From: Burkholderiales bacterium UBA4615
GTDB lineage: Bacteria; Pseudomonadota; Gammaproteobacteria; Burkholderiales; Burkholderiaceae_E
DNA length: 19,848 nucleotides
Direction: 5' to 3'
Assembly (NCBI GenBank): GCA_002386465.1
Contig: DGIT01000088.1
Coordinates: 51,714-71,561, forward strand
Shown: piece by piece, positions 6,503 through 15,575 of the stretch
Numbering within the stretch: the first letter of the stretch is position 1
Layout of the letters: every line of letters begins with the position of its first letter
The notes under the pieces: model-generated
The model's input: the letters and a program-made list of their open reading frames with translations, nothing else
Database searches by the model: none
Told to the model about the DNA's origin: nothing
Position numbers and translations under genes: made by a program

Positions 6503-8143
6503 ATGGAAACCACCGCCGACCAGCTCCTTTCGCAAAGCGCCACCGCAGCGTCGCCGAAAACCGCCTTCGGCGCCCTGAGCCTGAACCGCAAGATCGCGGT
6601 GGCCGTCGGCGCAGCAGCGCTGGTGGCGGTCATTGCTTCAGGGGTCATGTGGAGCCGCACACCGGATTACAAGGTGCTGTTCTCCAACCTGTCGGACCGC
6701 GACGGCGGGGCAGTGGTCGCCGCACTGACCCAGCAGAACGTCCCTTACAAATTTTCCGAAGTGGGCGGCGTGATCATGGTGCCGGCCGACAAGGTCCATG
6801 ACGCACGCCTACGTCTGGCCTCGCAAGGGCTGCCCAAGGGCGGCACGGTCGGCTTCGAGCTGATGGAGTCGCAAAAGTTTGGCACCACCCAGTTTCAGGA
6901 GCGGCTGAATTATCAGCGCGGGCTCGAGGGCGAACTGGCCCGTTCAATCATGGCGCTGGCCGCCGTGCAAAGCGCCCGGGTGCACCTGGCCCTGCCGTCT
7001 TCCAATGGTTTTTTCCGCGAGCAGCAAAAACCCTCGGCCTCGGTGCTCCTGCAATTGCATCCCGGCCGCAGCCTGGAGCGCAGCCAGGTGGCAGGCATTG
7101 TGCATCTGGTGGCATCCTCCGTCCCGGACATGGGCATCAAACAGGTCAGCGTGATCGATCAGTCGGGCGGACTGCTCTCAGGCCCGGGCGAAAACGGCGT
7201 GTCGGGCGGTCTGGACGCCTCGCAGTTGCAGTACCTGCGCACCATGGAGCAGTCGTACATCCAGCGCATTCTCGAAATCGTCGAGCCGATCGTGGGTCGC
7301 GGTAATGTGAAAGCCCAGGTCAATGCTGATGTGGACTTCACCCTCTCGGAGTCGACCGCAGAGCAATACCGTCCGAACCAGGGCAATGAGCCCGCCGCAG
7401 TGCGCAGTCTTCAGGTGAATGAGTCCGGCTCGGGTACCGCGGCTGGTCCTGCAGGCGTGCCGGGTGCCATGTCGAATCAGCCTCCGGCCACGCCCGCTTC
7501 GCCGATTAACGGCGCCCCGCAGGCCATGTCGGCTGGCGCGGGCGCTGCGGGCGCAAGCCGCGACGCACGCCGTGAAGCCACGACCAACTTTGAAGTCGAT
7601 AAGACCGTGAAGGTCACCCGCAATGCCACCGGCAGCCTCAAGCGTCTGACCGCTGCGGTAGTCGTGAATCACCGTCGCACCGTCGATGCCGAGGGCAAGG
7701 CCAGTCTCACCCCCCTTGACGCCAAGGATGTCGAACAGATCCAGTCGCTGGTGCGCGAAGCGATCGGATTCAGCAAGGACCGTGGGGACGCACTCAATGT
7801 GGTCAATGCACCGTTCAGCATCGAGGAGCCGCTCAAGGTCGAGCCGGTTCCGATGTGGAAAGACCCCGAAATCGTTGGCATGGCACGTGGTATCGGCATG
7901 CAGGTCGGACTGATTCTGCTGGGGCTGCTAGCCATCTTTGGTGTGGTTCGCCCGGCGCTCAAGCGCCCCGTTGCACCCCCGGTCGCACCCAGATCGGCCA
8001 GTGCAGTGGTTGCCAACGACGTCGCGTTGCCCGCCCCGTCTGCAGCCACCCTGCCTGGCGGGCCGCAGGAAGACCTGATTCGCCTGGCTCGCGACAATCC
8101 GGCTACGGTCGCCAATGTCGTGCGCAACTGGGTCAATGCCTGA
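6503..8143 (+). CDS. fliF: Flagellar MS-ring protein FliF
   Basis: FliF builds the MS ring in the inner membrane, the platform for the rotor and export gate. The 546-residue protein has a cytoplasmic N-terminus and TM1 (about 31-50). The periplasmic ring-building motifs follow: PDYKVLFSNLSDRDGG, VPYKFSEVGGVIMVPA and LPKGGTVGFELMESQKFGTTQFQERLNYQRGLEGELARSI. Next come the ring domain, a Gly/Ala/Pro-rich loop (about 305-355), and TM2 (about 466-482). The C-terminal tail LIRLARDNPATVANVVRNWV is the FliG-binding helix pair. The ATG at 6503 has ACGGA shortly upstream; an in-frame start 23 codons earlier is less likely. It opens the fliFGHIJK run. Confidence 0.97.
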   Translation: METTADQLLSQSATAASPKTAFGALSLNRKIAVAVGAAALVAVIASGVMWSRTPDYKVLFSNLSDRDGGAVVAALTQQNVPYKFSEVGGVIMVPADKVHDARLRLASQGLPKGGTVGFELMESQKFGTTQFQERLNYQRGLEGELARSIMALAAVQSARVHLALPSSNGFFREQQKPSASVLLQLHPGRSLERSQVAGIVHLVASSVPDMGIKQVSVIDQSGGLLSGPGENGVSGGLDASQLQYLRTMEQSYIQRILEIVEPIVGRGNVKAQVNADVDFTLSESTAEQYRPNQGNEPAAVRSLQVNESGSGTAAGPAGVPGAMSNQPPATPASPINGAPQAMSAGAGAAGASRDARREATTNFEVDKTVKVTRNATGSLKRLTAAVVVNHRRTVDAEGKASLTPLDAKDVEQIQSLVREAIGFSKDRGDALNVVNAPFSIEEPLKVEPVPMWKDPEIVGMARGIGMQVGLILLGLLAIFGVVRPALKRPVAPPVAPRSASAVVANDVALPAPSAATLPGGPQEDLIRLARDNPATVANVVRNWVNA

Positions 8144-8199
8144 TCACCACGCATTGACGCGCCGCTCCTCACACTTTCGCATTCGGACAGCACACCGAC

Positions 8200-9195
8200 A
8201 TGGATGATCAGGGACTCGAACGCAGCGCGATCCTGCTGCTGACGCTGGGCGAAGAACTCGCAGCGGAGGTGTTCAAGCACCTCTCGCCCAAGGAAGTGCA
8301 CCGCATCGGCGAGGCCATGACGCGCATTCGCACGGTTCCGCGCGAGCGGGTGGGCGAAGTGCTTACCCAGTTCCAGGCCGAAGCCGGCAACAACAGCTCA
8401 CTGGTGGCAGACAACGACGAGTATGTGAAGTCGGTGCTGCGCAAGGCCCTGGGTGAAGAGCGTGCCGGCCTGCTGATCAATCGGATTCTTCAAGGCAGCG
8501 ATACCAGCGGCATTGAAGGTTTGAAGTGGATGGATTCGGAGTCGGTGGCAGAGCTGGTGCGCAACGAGCATCCGCAGATCATTGCCTCGATTCTCGTGCA
8601 CCTGGAGCGTGACCATGCCGGCGAAATTCTGGCCAAGCTCACGCCACGGGTACGCAGCGAGGTGGTGGTGCGGATCGCGACGCTCGACAGCATTCAACCC
8701 AACGCGCTGCGCGAATTGAACGATGTGCTCTCGCATGTGCTGGCCGGCGCCGACAAACTGAAAAAGGCTGCCCTGGGTGGCTCGAAAGTGGCTGCCGAAA
8801 TTCTCAACGGCGTTGGCTCCAAGCTTGAATCCGAGCTGCTCGACTCCGTGCGTGAGACCGATGAGGACCTGGCGCAAGCTATTCAGGACCAGATGTTCAC
8901 CTTCGAGGATGTGATCAAGCTCGATGACCGCGCCATTCAGACCGTGCTGCGCGAAGTGGCCAACGACGGACTGGTCATTGCGCTCAAAGGCGCTTCGGCC
9001 GAGGTACGCGAAAAAGTGCTGAAGAACATGTCGCAGCGTGCGGCTGAAGGTCTGCGCGAAGACCTCGAATCGCGCGGCCCGGTGCGCGTGGCCGATGTCG
9101 AGGCGCAGCAGCGCGAAATTCTGCGCATCGTGCGCAAGCTGGCCGATGCTGGCGAAATCTCTGTGGGGAGCGGCAGTGAAGATGCCTTCGTCTAG
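8200..9195 (+). CDS. fliG: Flagellar motor switch protein FliG
   Basis: FliG is the rotor component that takes torque from the stator and links the MS ring to FliM. The 331-residue product has all three domains. The N domain starts ERSAILLLTLGEE and binds FliF. The middle domain has the EHPQ motif at 123-126 that contacts FliM, and the hinge MFTF is at 232-235. The C-terminal domain carries the charged torque helix (within LKNMSQRAAEGLREDLESRGPV, residues 274-295). The start is 56 bases after fliF with only a weak ribosome site. Its last bases overlap the fliH start. Confidence 0.97.
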   Translation: MDDQGLERSAILLLTLGEELAAEVFKHLSPKEVHRIGEAMTRIRTVPRERVGEVLTQFQAEAGNNSSLVADNDEYVKSVLRKALGEERAGLLINRILQGSDTSGIEGLKWMDSESVAELVRNEHPQIIASILVHLERDHAGEILAKLTPRVRSEVVVRIATLDSIQPNALRELNDVLSHVLAGADKLKKAALGGSKVAAEILNGVGSKLESELLDSVRETDEDLAQAIQDQMFTFEDVIKLDDRAIQTVLREVANDGLVIALKGASAEVREKVLKNMSQRAAEGLREDLESRGPVRVADVEAQQREILRIVRKLADAGEISVGSGSEDAFV

Positions 9196-9853
9196 CCGCA
9201 TCGTCTTTGCCGAGGATCTCGCCGGCGCATCGCCCTGGAAGCCAGGCCCGCTGGGTGGGATGGGTCAGGGATCAGGCGCAGGGTTGGGCGCAGCTTCAGC
9301 GCGCGGATTCGAGGCCCCGGTCGACGAGCCTCCGCCCCCGGGCTACGAGGAAGGACTGCAGGAGGGCTTCGAGAAAGGGCTGGCCCACGCCCGCGAAATG
9401 ACCGCCGAAGCGCTGCAGGCGCAGCACAACGAGATCGCTCAACACGGCGCACAACTCATCGAATCCATGACCGCGCAACTGGCCGCGCTGCAGCAGTCGA
9501 TGGCTGAAGCCGTGACTGCCCTGGCCGTGGAAATTGCGCGCAGTGCCACGGGTGCGGCCTTGCGCCTGGATATCGATCTGATCAGCCCCGCGGTGCAGGA
9601 AGCACTGGACTCGATCATCGACGAACATGCAAGACCCACCGTTCGGCTGAATCCGTATGACGCGTCCTTGCTGAGCGAACACCTTGCACCGGCGCTGGCC
9701 GCACGCAATGCCCATCTGGTGCCCGATGGCAGCGTGGGTCGTGGCGGCTGCCGCATCGACACACCGAAAGCCAGCGTCGATGCCACCTTGAAAACCCGCT
9801 GGCAGCGGGCCCTGGCCGCACTGGGCAAACAAGACACCTGGGTGGATGCATGA
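9182..9853 (+). CDS. fliH: Flagellar export apparatus protein FliH
   Basis: FliH is the peripheral stalk-like regulator that dimerises, binds the ATPase FliI and docks it on FliN and the export gate. The 223-residue protein has a Pro/Gly-rich N-terminus and a GYEEGLQEGFEKGLAHA segment with the GxxxG-like spacing typical of FliH. A long Gln/Ala-rich coiled coil and a C-terminal domain ending near RWQRALAALG follow. The ATG at 9182 is taken, inside the 3' end of fliG (14-base overlap); a GTG at 9176 with GGAG five bases before it is an equal alternative. Both imply translational coupling to fliG. It overlaps fliI by ATGA. Confidence 0.93.
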   Translation: MPSSSRIVFAEDLAGASPWKPGPLGGMGQGSGAGLGAASARGFEAPVDEPPPPGYEEGLQEGFEKGLAHAREMTAEALQAQHNEIAQHGAQLIESMTAQLAALQQSMAEAVTALAVEIARSATGAALRLDIDLISPAVQEALDSIIDEHARPTVRLNPYDASLLSEHLAPALAARNAHLVPDGSVGRGGCRIDTPKASVDATLKTRWQRALAALGKQDTWVDA

Positions 9854-11328
9854 GCGTGACACGAGACTCTTTGCCCGCCCGACTGGCCGAGCCGTCCGAT
9901 TGGACGCGGCTCTTTGGTGAGCTCACCACCTTTGCGCGCGCCGGTACCCGTCAACGGGTGAGCGGACGGCTGACCCGCGTGGCGGGTCTGGTGCTTGAGG
10001 CCAGCGGTCTGCGCTTGCCGGTGGGCTCGGTCTGCGCTATCGGCCCCGACCACGGGCCGGTCGTTGAAGCCGAAGTGGTGGGCTTTTCGGATGACCGCCT
10101 CTTTCTCATGCCCCTGACCGAGACCGTGGGTCTGGCCCCGGGCGCACAAGTTGTGGCGATCGATGAACCGGTGAGCAGCCCACGGCTGCTGCAGGCCAGC
10201 CATCCATGGCGCCGACTGGAAGACAAGTCGCGCTGGCTGCCCAATGGCGCCGCATTGCTCGGACGCGTGGTGGACGCACTGGGTCAGCCGATCGACGGGC
10301 TCGGTCCCCTTCAGGATTGCGAACGCTCGCCTGTCTTGCGTCGCCCGATCAACGCCATGGAACGCGACCCGGTGCGCGAACCGCTCGATACCGGTGTGCG
10401 AACCATCAACAGCCTGCTGACCGTAGGGCGCGGACAGCGCCTGGGTTTGTTTGCCGGCTCAGGCGTGGGTAAGAGCGTGCTGCTGGGCATGATGGCCCGC
10501 TACACCGCCGCCGATGTCACGGTCGTCGGTCTGATCGGTGAACGGGGCCGCGAGGTGAAGGAGTTCATCGAGGACATCCTCGGACGCGAAGGTCTGAAGC
10601 GCGCCGTGGTGGTCGCAGCGCCAGCCGACTGCTCGCCGGTGTTGCGCATGCAAGGCGCGGTGTATGCCACAGCCATTGCCGAGCACTTCCGTGACCAGGG
10701 CCTCAATGTGCTGCTGCTCATGGATTCGCTCACGCGCTATGCCATGGCCGCGCGCGAGGTCGCTCTGGCCGTCGGTGAACCGCCTGCCACCAAAGGGTAT
10801 CCACCCTCGGTGTTTGCGCGCTTGCCTGCGCTGGTGGAACGGGCGGGTAACGGGCCAGCCGGTGGCGGCTCGATCACCGCGTTCTATACCGTACTGACCG
10901 AAGGCGATGACCAGCAGGACCCGATTGCCGACTCGGCACGCGCAATTCTGGACGGCCATCTCGTGCTGGACCGTTCGCTGGCCGAGGAAGGCCACTATCC
11001 GGCCATCGATATCGAGCAGTCCATTTCACGGGTGATGCATCAGGTCACCGACCCGGATCATCTGAAATTCGCTCGTCGCCTGAAGGCCTTGTGGAGCCGC
11101 TACCGCCGCAGCCGCGACCTGATTTCAGTAGGCGCTTATGTGCAGGGCAGCGACCCGCAGACCGATCTGGCGATTGCGCTCATGCCGCGCATTTCGGCCC
11201 TGCTGCAACAGGGCATGACCGAGGGTGCTGACTTTGGCGCCAGCCGGCGGGCTCTGGAAGCGCTGATCGGGCCGACCCTCAAAGACATGGATACGGTCGG
11301 TGTGGCCGCACGCATGCAGGCCGCCTGA
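9850..11328 (+). CDS. fliI: Flagellum-specific ATPase FliI
   Basis: FliI is the hexameric ATPase of the flagellar type III system and helps unfold and deliver substrates. The 492-residue protein resembles F1 beta subunits. Walker A AGSGVGKS is at 202-209 (Lys208), the catalytic glutamate lies in GERGRE (Glu231), and Walker B VLLLMD is at 287-292. The DSLTRYAMAAREVALAVGEPP segment distinguishes FliI/SctN ATPases. The C-terminal domain contains LKALWSRYRRSRDLISVGAYVQGSDP. It starts in a four-base overlap with fliH and its TGA shares one base with the fliJ ATG. Location between fliH and fliJ excludes a virulence-type secretion ATPase. Confidence 0.98.
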   Translation: MSVTRDSLPARLAEPSDWTRLFGELTTFARAGTRQRVSGRLTRVAGLVLEASGLRLPVGSVCAIGPDHGPVVEAEVVGFSDDRLFLMPLTETVGLAPGAQVVAIDEPVSSPRLLQASHPWRRLEDKSRWLPNGAALLGRVVDALGQPIDGLGPLQDCERSPVLRRPINAMERDPVREPLDTGVRTINSLLTVGRGQRLGLFAGSGVGKSVLLGMMARYTAADVTVVGLIGERGREVKEFIEDILGREGLKRAVVVAAPADCSPVLRMQGAVYATAIAEHFRDQGLNVLLLMDSLTRYAMAAREVALAVGEPPATKGYPPSVFARLPALVERAGNGPAGGGSITAFYTVLTEGDDQQDPIADSARAILDGHLVLDRSLAEEGHYPAIDIEQSISRVMHQVTDPDHLKFARRLKALWSRYRRSRDLISVGAYVQGSDPQTDLAIALMPRISALLQQGMTEGADFGASRRALEALIGPTLKDMDTVGVAARMQAA

Positions 11329-11783
11329 TGGACAAGAAGCTGCTCCGATTGCTGATTGACCGCGCCCAGTCCTTGCGCGACGACGCGGTGAAAGTTGCCG
11401 TGCAAGCCGGTCGCGAGCGAGATGCGGCTGCGCAGACCCTGCGCACCCTGACCGACTACCGCGATGAGTCCATCACGCGCGGCCCGCTCAGGGCAGGTCA
11501 GGAGTGCAACACCGACCAGCTGCGCATCGCAGGGCAGTTTGATGCGCGCCTGATCACCGCCATCCGTCAGCAGTCAGGGCAACACGCCGCCAAGGAACAA
11601 GTAGCGCAGTCGCGCCAGGCGCAGGTCATGCAGGCCCAACAGCGACTCAAGGCCTTCGAGACGATTGCGCAACGCCAGGCCCAGCGTGACCAGATCAGGC
11701 AAACCCGACGCGAGCAACGTCTGCTTGACGAATACGCCAGCGATCTGAGTACCCGCCAACGCACCCGGGACACATCACGATGA
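11328..11783 (+). CDS. fliJ: Flagellar export protein FliJ
   Basis: A 151-residue, almost fully helical, Gln/Arg-rich protein with heptad-like spacing. This fits FliJ, the coiled-coil stalk in the centre of the FliI ring that contacts FlhA and recycles export chaperones. FliJ proteins are poorly conserved, but the pattern of an N-terminal helix, a turn around SITRGPLRAG and a long second helix through QAQRDQIRQTRREQRLLDEY is characteristic. Start and stop overlap fliI (TGATG) and fliK (ATGA), so the whole run is translationally coupled. Confidence 0.93.
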   Translation: MDKKLLRLLIDRAQSLRDDAVKVAVQAGRERDAAAQTLRTLTDYRDESITRGPLRAGQECNTDQLRIAGQFDARLITAIRQQSGQHAAKEQVAQSRQAQVMQAQQRLKAFETIAQRQAQRDQIRQTRREQRLLDEYASDLSTRQRTRDTSR

Positions 11784-13213
11784 AACTTGACGCCCTTCGC
11801 ATTGAACCCGTGACCCCGGTGCGCCCGCGCGGCACGCCCACCGGAGCCCCCACGCCATCGCCTGAGGCGCCCTTTTCCCGGGTGCTGTCTCAAGTGGAGA
11901 GCAAGCAGTCCGAGCCGACGACGCAGCAAGGCGACCATGCAGAGCCCACCCAGGCTGCTGCGCCTGAGACGGCGCAGAATGCTCCTCACAGCCACTCGGA
12001 AGATGAACGATCGGACGCGGAGCGCCCTGCCCCGGGCACGCCGCGGCGCGTGAATGCCGAAGACGGTTCGCCCGGACGGCGCGGACAAGGCCAGGCACTG
12101 GGGCACACCAAAACGCACTCGGCTCACTCGGATGCACACGGCCCGTCCGGCGCCACGCCGACCGACACCGTGGCAACAGGCAGCGCTGATGTTGCCAGCC
12201 TCCCCGGCACATCCGACCAGGCTGCATCGTCTGCGAGTGCGAGCGCTGTCGATGTGATCAACGCGGAAGCACTCGCCACGGATCCTCAGGCTGCCCTTAC
12301 CCCGTTGGACACACCCGCAGCACAAGCGCCCGCGCAGCAAAGCGTCTCGCTCGAAGTCGCATTGGGTCAGGCTCAGGCTGAGCCCGATCAGGCCGCGAGT
12401 GAACCCGTTGCCTCAGACAGCGAGCCCGACACGCTTGCGGGCACGCTCGAGCAGACCCCCGCACACGCACCCCGTACGGCTGCAGAGCCTGCTGAAGCGA
12501 AGGCATCTGCCAACGCCGCGCAGACCCCGGTGATCAAGGCCGGGGCGCATGATGCAGACACTGCAGCAGCCACCACCTCAACACCCAGCATCGGATCGCA
12601 GCCTGGCAGTTCGGCGCTGCAGGACTCACTGCAGCGCGCCGGCGAGCGATCGGCTGATACATCGGCTGCACCGGCCCTTTCACAGCCATTTGGTCAGACT
12701 CTGCGTGCGCTGATCCAAGGGATCGAATCACCCGCGCCTGCCGCAGCGCCGCCTGCGTCGTACCCGATCACGGTGCCATTCGGGTCGCCCCGCTTTGGCG
12801 CGGCGTTCGGTGAGCGCGTGAGCTGGATGGTGCGCGAAGGGTTGCAAAACGCTGAACTCACCCTGAATCCACCCGATCTCGGGCCGATACGTATTGCACT
12901 CTCAATGGAAAAGGACGCAGCCAGCTTCGGATTCAATGCCACGCACGCCCAGACCCGTGCCGCGATCGAGCAGGCCCTGCCCAGGCTGCGTGAGTTGTTG
13001 GCCGAACAGGGCCTGAGTCTGGGACACACCAGCATTGATGCTGGCACCGGTGGCAAAAACGACCAGTGGTCTGGCGCACAGGCTGGTGCCGGGCGCTCGC
13101 CGAATGGCCGAGGTCCCAACCCCGCCACATCCCAGGACGAGGGGTCAGCCTTGCAGAGCGCCGGGCGCGGACCGCGGGCGCGCGTGGCTGGTCGCGTCGA
13201 CCTTTTCGCCTGA
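11780..13213 (+). CDS. fliK: Flagellar hook-length control protein FliK
   Basis: FliK is exported as a molecular ruler and switches the export gate (via FlhB) from rod/hook to filament substrates. The 477-residue protein has a long, disordered, Ala/Pro/Thr/Glu-rich ruler region (about 1-330). A folded C-terminal domain (about 332-425) follows, with the family signature ELTLNPPDLGPIRIALSME (NPPDLG at 363-368) and a final helix pair ALPRLRELLAEQGLSLG. A Gly/Arg-rich tail ends the protein. The start overlaps the fliJ stop. It closes the first operon segment; a weak terminator-like hairpin follows. Confidence 0.94.
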   Translation: MKLDALRIEPVTPVRPRGTPTGAPTPSPEAPFSRVLSQVESKQSEPTTQQGDHAEPTQAAAPETAQNAPHSHSEDERSDAERPAPGTPRRVNAEDGSPGRRGQGQALGHTKTHSAHSDAHGPSGATPTDTVATGSADVASLPGTSDQAASSASASAVDVINAEALATDPQAALTPLDTPAAQAPAQQSVSLEVALGQAQAEPDQAASEPVASDSEPDTLAGTLEQTPAHAPRTAAEPAEAKASANAAQTPVIKAGAHDADTAAATTSTPSIGSQPGSSALQDSLQRAGERSADTSAAPALSQPFGQTLRALIQGIESPAPAAAPPASYPITVPFGSPRFGAAFGERVSWMVREGLQNAELTLNPPDLGPIRIALSMEKDAASFGFNATHAQTRAAIEQALPRLRELLAEQGLSLGHTSIDAGTGGKNDQWSGAQAGAGRSPNGRGPNPATSQDEGSALQSAGRGPRARVAGRVDLFA

Positions 13214-13235
13214 GAAACCGACCGCTTATCCCTGA

Positions 13236-13268
13236 GCCGGGGAATTGACCCCGGCAGCCCGCTCTTTT
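13236..13268 (+). terminator. Weak terminator between fliK and fliL
   Basis: GCCGGGG (13236-13242) pairs with CCCCGGC (13249-13255) around the loop AATTGA. The T-rich stretch CTCTTTT (13262-13268) starts six bases after the stem, so termination may be partial. The 135-base gap between fliK and fliL also holds a 5-bp GC hairpin (13315-13330) just before the fliL ribosome site, and may contain a promoter for fliL; no consensus boxes are convincing. Confidence 0.5.
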
Positions 13269-13348
13269 CAGGACTTCAGCCAACTCAAGAGTTCCTAAGA
13301 TCAGTTCATGCGATGCGCCGGTTGCGGCGCCCCTGATCCGGAGAACCC

Positions 13349-13987
13349 ATGAGCAAGGCCACACCCGAACCCGCAGCCGATGGCGCACCCGCCAAGGGCG
13401 GCAAAAAGAAGATGGTGATCATCGCCCTGGCGGCTGTCGTGCTGCTGGGCGGTGGCGGTGGCGGCGCCTGGTGGTTCATGGGTCGCGGCGAACCCGACGC
13501 AGCAGCAGAGGCTGCCAAAGCCGAGGAAAAGCGCAAAGCCACGCGGGCATTCGTGACGCTGGAGCCTTTCGTGGTCAACCTGTCCGACTCCGAATCCGAC
13601 CGCTACGCCCAGGTGGGCGTGGTGCTGGAGGTGGAAGGCAAGGAAGCCAACGCAAAGGTGACCGAGCGTATGCCGGCAGTGCGCAATGAAATCCTGCTGC
13701 TGATCTCGTCCAAGAAGGCCTCTGAACTCACCACCCGCGACGGCAAGCAGACGCTCGCCGAAGAAATTTCAGTCGCAGCCGGCCGTCAGCTCGGCTGGGT
13801 ACCGGAAGACGAACAGGGCGATGACGGCGACGACGAGCCGCCCGCGAAGCCCAGCAAAGACAAGGGCGGCAAAGATAAAGGGAGCAATGGCAAGAGCGCC
13901 AACCCTTCCAAGGTCGCCAAGCCCAAGCCAGCACCGGTACCCAATCCGGTGACGCAAGTGCATTTCGCTTCGTTCATCGTTCAATAA
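13349..13987 (+). CDS. fliL: Flagellar basal body-associated protein FliL
   Basis: FliL is a single-pass inner membrane protein that surrounds the stator and stabilises it under load. The 212-residue product has a Lys-rich cytoplasmic N-terminus and one membrane segment (about 23-46, Gly-rich). The periplasmic stomatin-like domain begins at AFVTLEPFVVNLSD and continues through YAQVGVVLEVEG and the LLLISSKKASELTTRDGKQTL helix region. A charged Asp/Glu then Lys/Ser/Pro-rich stretch (about 151-199) separates it from the final strand VTQVHFASFIVQ, which is the usual betaproteobacterial C-terminus. GGAG at 13340-13343 is a good ribosome site. It is the first gene of the fliLMNOPQR run. Confidence 0.95.
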   Translation: MSKATPEPAADGAPAKGGKKKMVIIALAAVVLLGGGGGGAWWFMGRGEPDAAAEAAKAEEKRKATRAFVTLEPFVVNLSDSESDRYAQVGVVLEVEGKEANAKVTERMPAVRNEILLLISSKKASELTTRDGKQTLAEEISVAAGRQLGWVPEDEQGDDGDDEPPAKPSKDKGGKDKGSNGKSANPSKVAKPKPAPVPNPVTQVHFASFIVQ

Positions 13988-14011
13988 CCTTCAACCGATC
14001 AGGCACCCGCG

Positions 14012-14983
14012 ATGGCCGAGCAGTTTCTTTCCCAGGAAGAAGTCGATGCGCTGCTCGAAGGCGTCGATGATGCGCCGGCGACGCCGAACGATCCCGCGCA
14101 GGGCCCGATTCCTTACGACCTGGCCAAGCAGGAGCGCATCGTTCGCGGGCGCATGCCCACGCTGGAGATCATCAACGAGCGCTTTGCACGCAACCTGCGC
14201 GTGGGCTTGTTCAACTTCATGCGGCGCAACCCCGAAATTTCGGTCGGCCCGATTCGCGTCCAGAAATTCAGTGCGTTCCTGCGCGGCGTTCAAGTGCCGG
14301 CGAACATCAACGTCGTGGCGGTCAAACCGCTTCGGGGCAATGGCCTGGTGATCTGCGACCCGAAGCTGGTCTTCACGATCATCGATAGCATGTTTGGCGG
14401 CAGTGGCAACATGCAATACCGGATCGAGGGCCGCGACTTCTCCGCGACCGAGCAGCGCATCATTCAGCGCATGCTTGAAGTGATGCTCGAGGAGTATCAC
14501 AAGGCCTGGGCCACGATCTATCCGCTGAGCCTGGAATACATGCGCTCGGAAATGAACCCGCAGTTTGCCAATGTGGCCACCCCCGGGGAAATCATCGTAG
14601 CCACGACTTTCTCGCTCGAGATCGGCGAGTTGGGCGGTGATCTACAGATCTGCATCCCCTACTCCACGTTGGAGCCGATCCGCGACGTGCTGTATTCGTC
14701 GCTGCAGGGCGACTCCATGGAAACCGACAAGCGCTGGGTGAGCCTGCTGACCCAGCAGATCAAGTCCGCTGAAATCGAGATTGCAGCCGAACTGGGCCAT
14801 GCCAACGCCACCGTCGGTGAGCTGATGGCCCTGAAGGCGGGCGACTTCATCGAGCTTGAATTACTCGAGCGCATCGTCGCCAAGTCTGATGGCGTGCCGG
14901 TGTTCGATTGCGCCTACGGCGTATCGAACGGCCATTACGCCGTCAGAGTCCAGGACATCCTGAGCCTGCCACAGGCGCAGTAA
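14012..14983 (+). CDS. fliM: Flagellar motor switch protein FliM
   Basis: FliM is the C-ring switch protein that receives CheY-P and sets rotation direction. The 323-residue protein has the N-terminal CheY-binding peptide (LSQEEVDALLEGVD, residues 6-19) and the CheC-like middle domain with the GGSG motif at 129-132, which contacts the FliG EHPQ motif. A C-terminal SpoA domain that pairs with FliN follows. AGG at 14001-14003 is a modest ribosome site. The gap to fliL is 24 bases. Confidence 0.97.
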   Translation: MAEQFLSQEEVDALLEGVDDAPATPNDPAQGPIPYDLAKQERIVRGRMPTLEIINERFARNLRVGLFNFMRRNPEISVGPIRVQKFSAFLRGVQVPANINVVAVKPLRGNGLVICDPKLVFTIIDSMFGGSGNMQYRIEGRDFSATEQRIIQRMLEVMLEEYHKAWATIYPLSLEYMRSEMNPQFANVATPGEIIVATTFSLEIGELGGDLQICIPYSTLEPIRDVLYSSLQGDSMETDKRWVSLLTQQIKSAEIEIAAELGHANATVGELMALKAGDFIELELLERIVAKSDGVPVFDCAYGVSNGHYAVRVQDILSLPQAQ

Positions 14984-15044
14984 GGCTCACCTCTTCACGC
15001 ACACGCTGCCATCCGCATCCCTCTTACATCCGCCGGAGCCCCAC

Positions 15045-15497
15045 ATGACCAGATCCGATACCGCTGCAGCTGGCGAACAGGACGCACTCGCAGACGAATG
15101 GGCGGCCGCTCTGGCGCAAGCCAGTCCGTCCAATTTTGACCAGGCGACCGAGGTGATGCCCGCCGAACGCGTGGCCGACGCGAGCCACATGTTCCCCAAA
15201 CTCTCGGGCGGATCAGGCTCACGCGAAGCGCGCCAGGATATCGACATGATCCTGGACATCCCGGTGCAACTGACCGTGGAGCTCGGCCGCACCCGCATAC
15301 CAATCAAGCACATCTTGCAGCTTGCGCAGGGCTCGGTCATTGAGCTCGATGCCATGGCGGGCGAACCCATGGACGTGCTGGTCAATGGCTGCCTGATTGC
15401 TCAGGGTGAAGTGGTGGTGGTAAACGACAAGTTCGGCATTCGCCTGACCGATATCGTGACCCCTTCGGAACGCGTGCGGCGGCTGAACCGGCCCTGA
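15045..15497 (+). CDS. fliN: Flagellar motor switch protein FliN
   Basis: FliN forms the base of the C ring and is the docking site for FliH-FliI. The 150-residue protein has an unstructured, Ala-rich N-terminal third and a C-terminal SpoA domain (about 62-145) with the standard DIPVQLTVELGRTRIPIKHIL and LAQGSVIELD motifs. The closing VNDKFGIRLTDIVTPSERVRRL follows. GGAG at 15035-15038 precedes the ATG by six bases. Confidence 0.97.
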   Translation: MTRSDTAAAGEQDALADEWAAALAQASPSNFDQATEVMPAERVADASHMFPKLSGGSGSREARQDIDMILDIPVQLTVELGRTRIPIKHILQLAQGSVIELDAMAGEPMDVLVNGCLIAQGEVVVVNDKFGIRLTDIVTPSERVRRLNRP

Positions 15498-15575
15498 CCC
15501 TGGACCTAAGCCTGCTCTGTATCATCCGGGGATCGTCCAGCTCACCGCCTGGCGTCCACTTCGAACACCACGCAC

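Noticed and set aside
4902..6578. A 558-codon open frame on the + strand across trhO, the transporter and fliE
   Set aside because: It is antisense to trhO and fliE and out of frame with the transporter, all of which have clear family motifs; its own composition is unlike a real protein.
8398..9201. Long open frame antisense to fliG
   Set aside because: It mirrors fliG codon bias (His/Gln/Leu-rich), has no recognisable motif and no ribosome site.
11567..12340. Open frames antisense to fliJ and fliK
   Set aside because: Arg/Cys-rich products typical of reverse-strand noise in GC-rich DNA.
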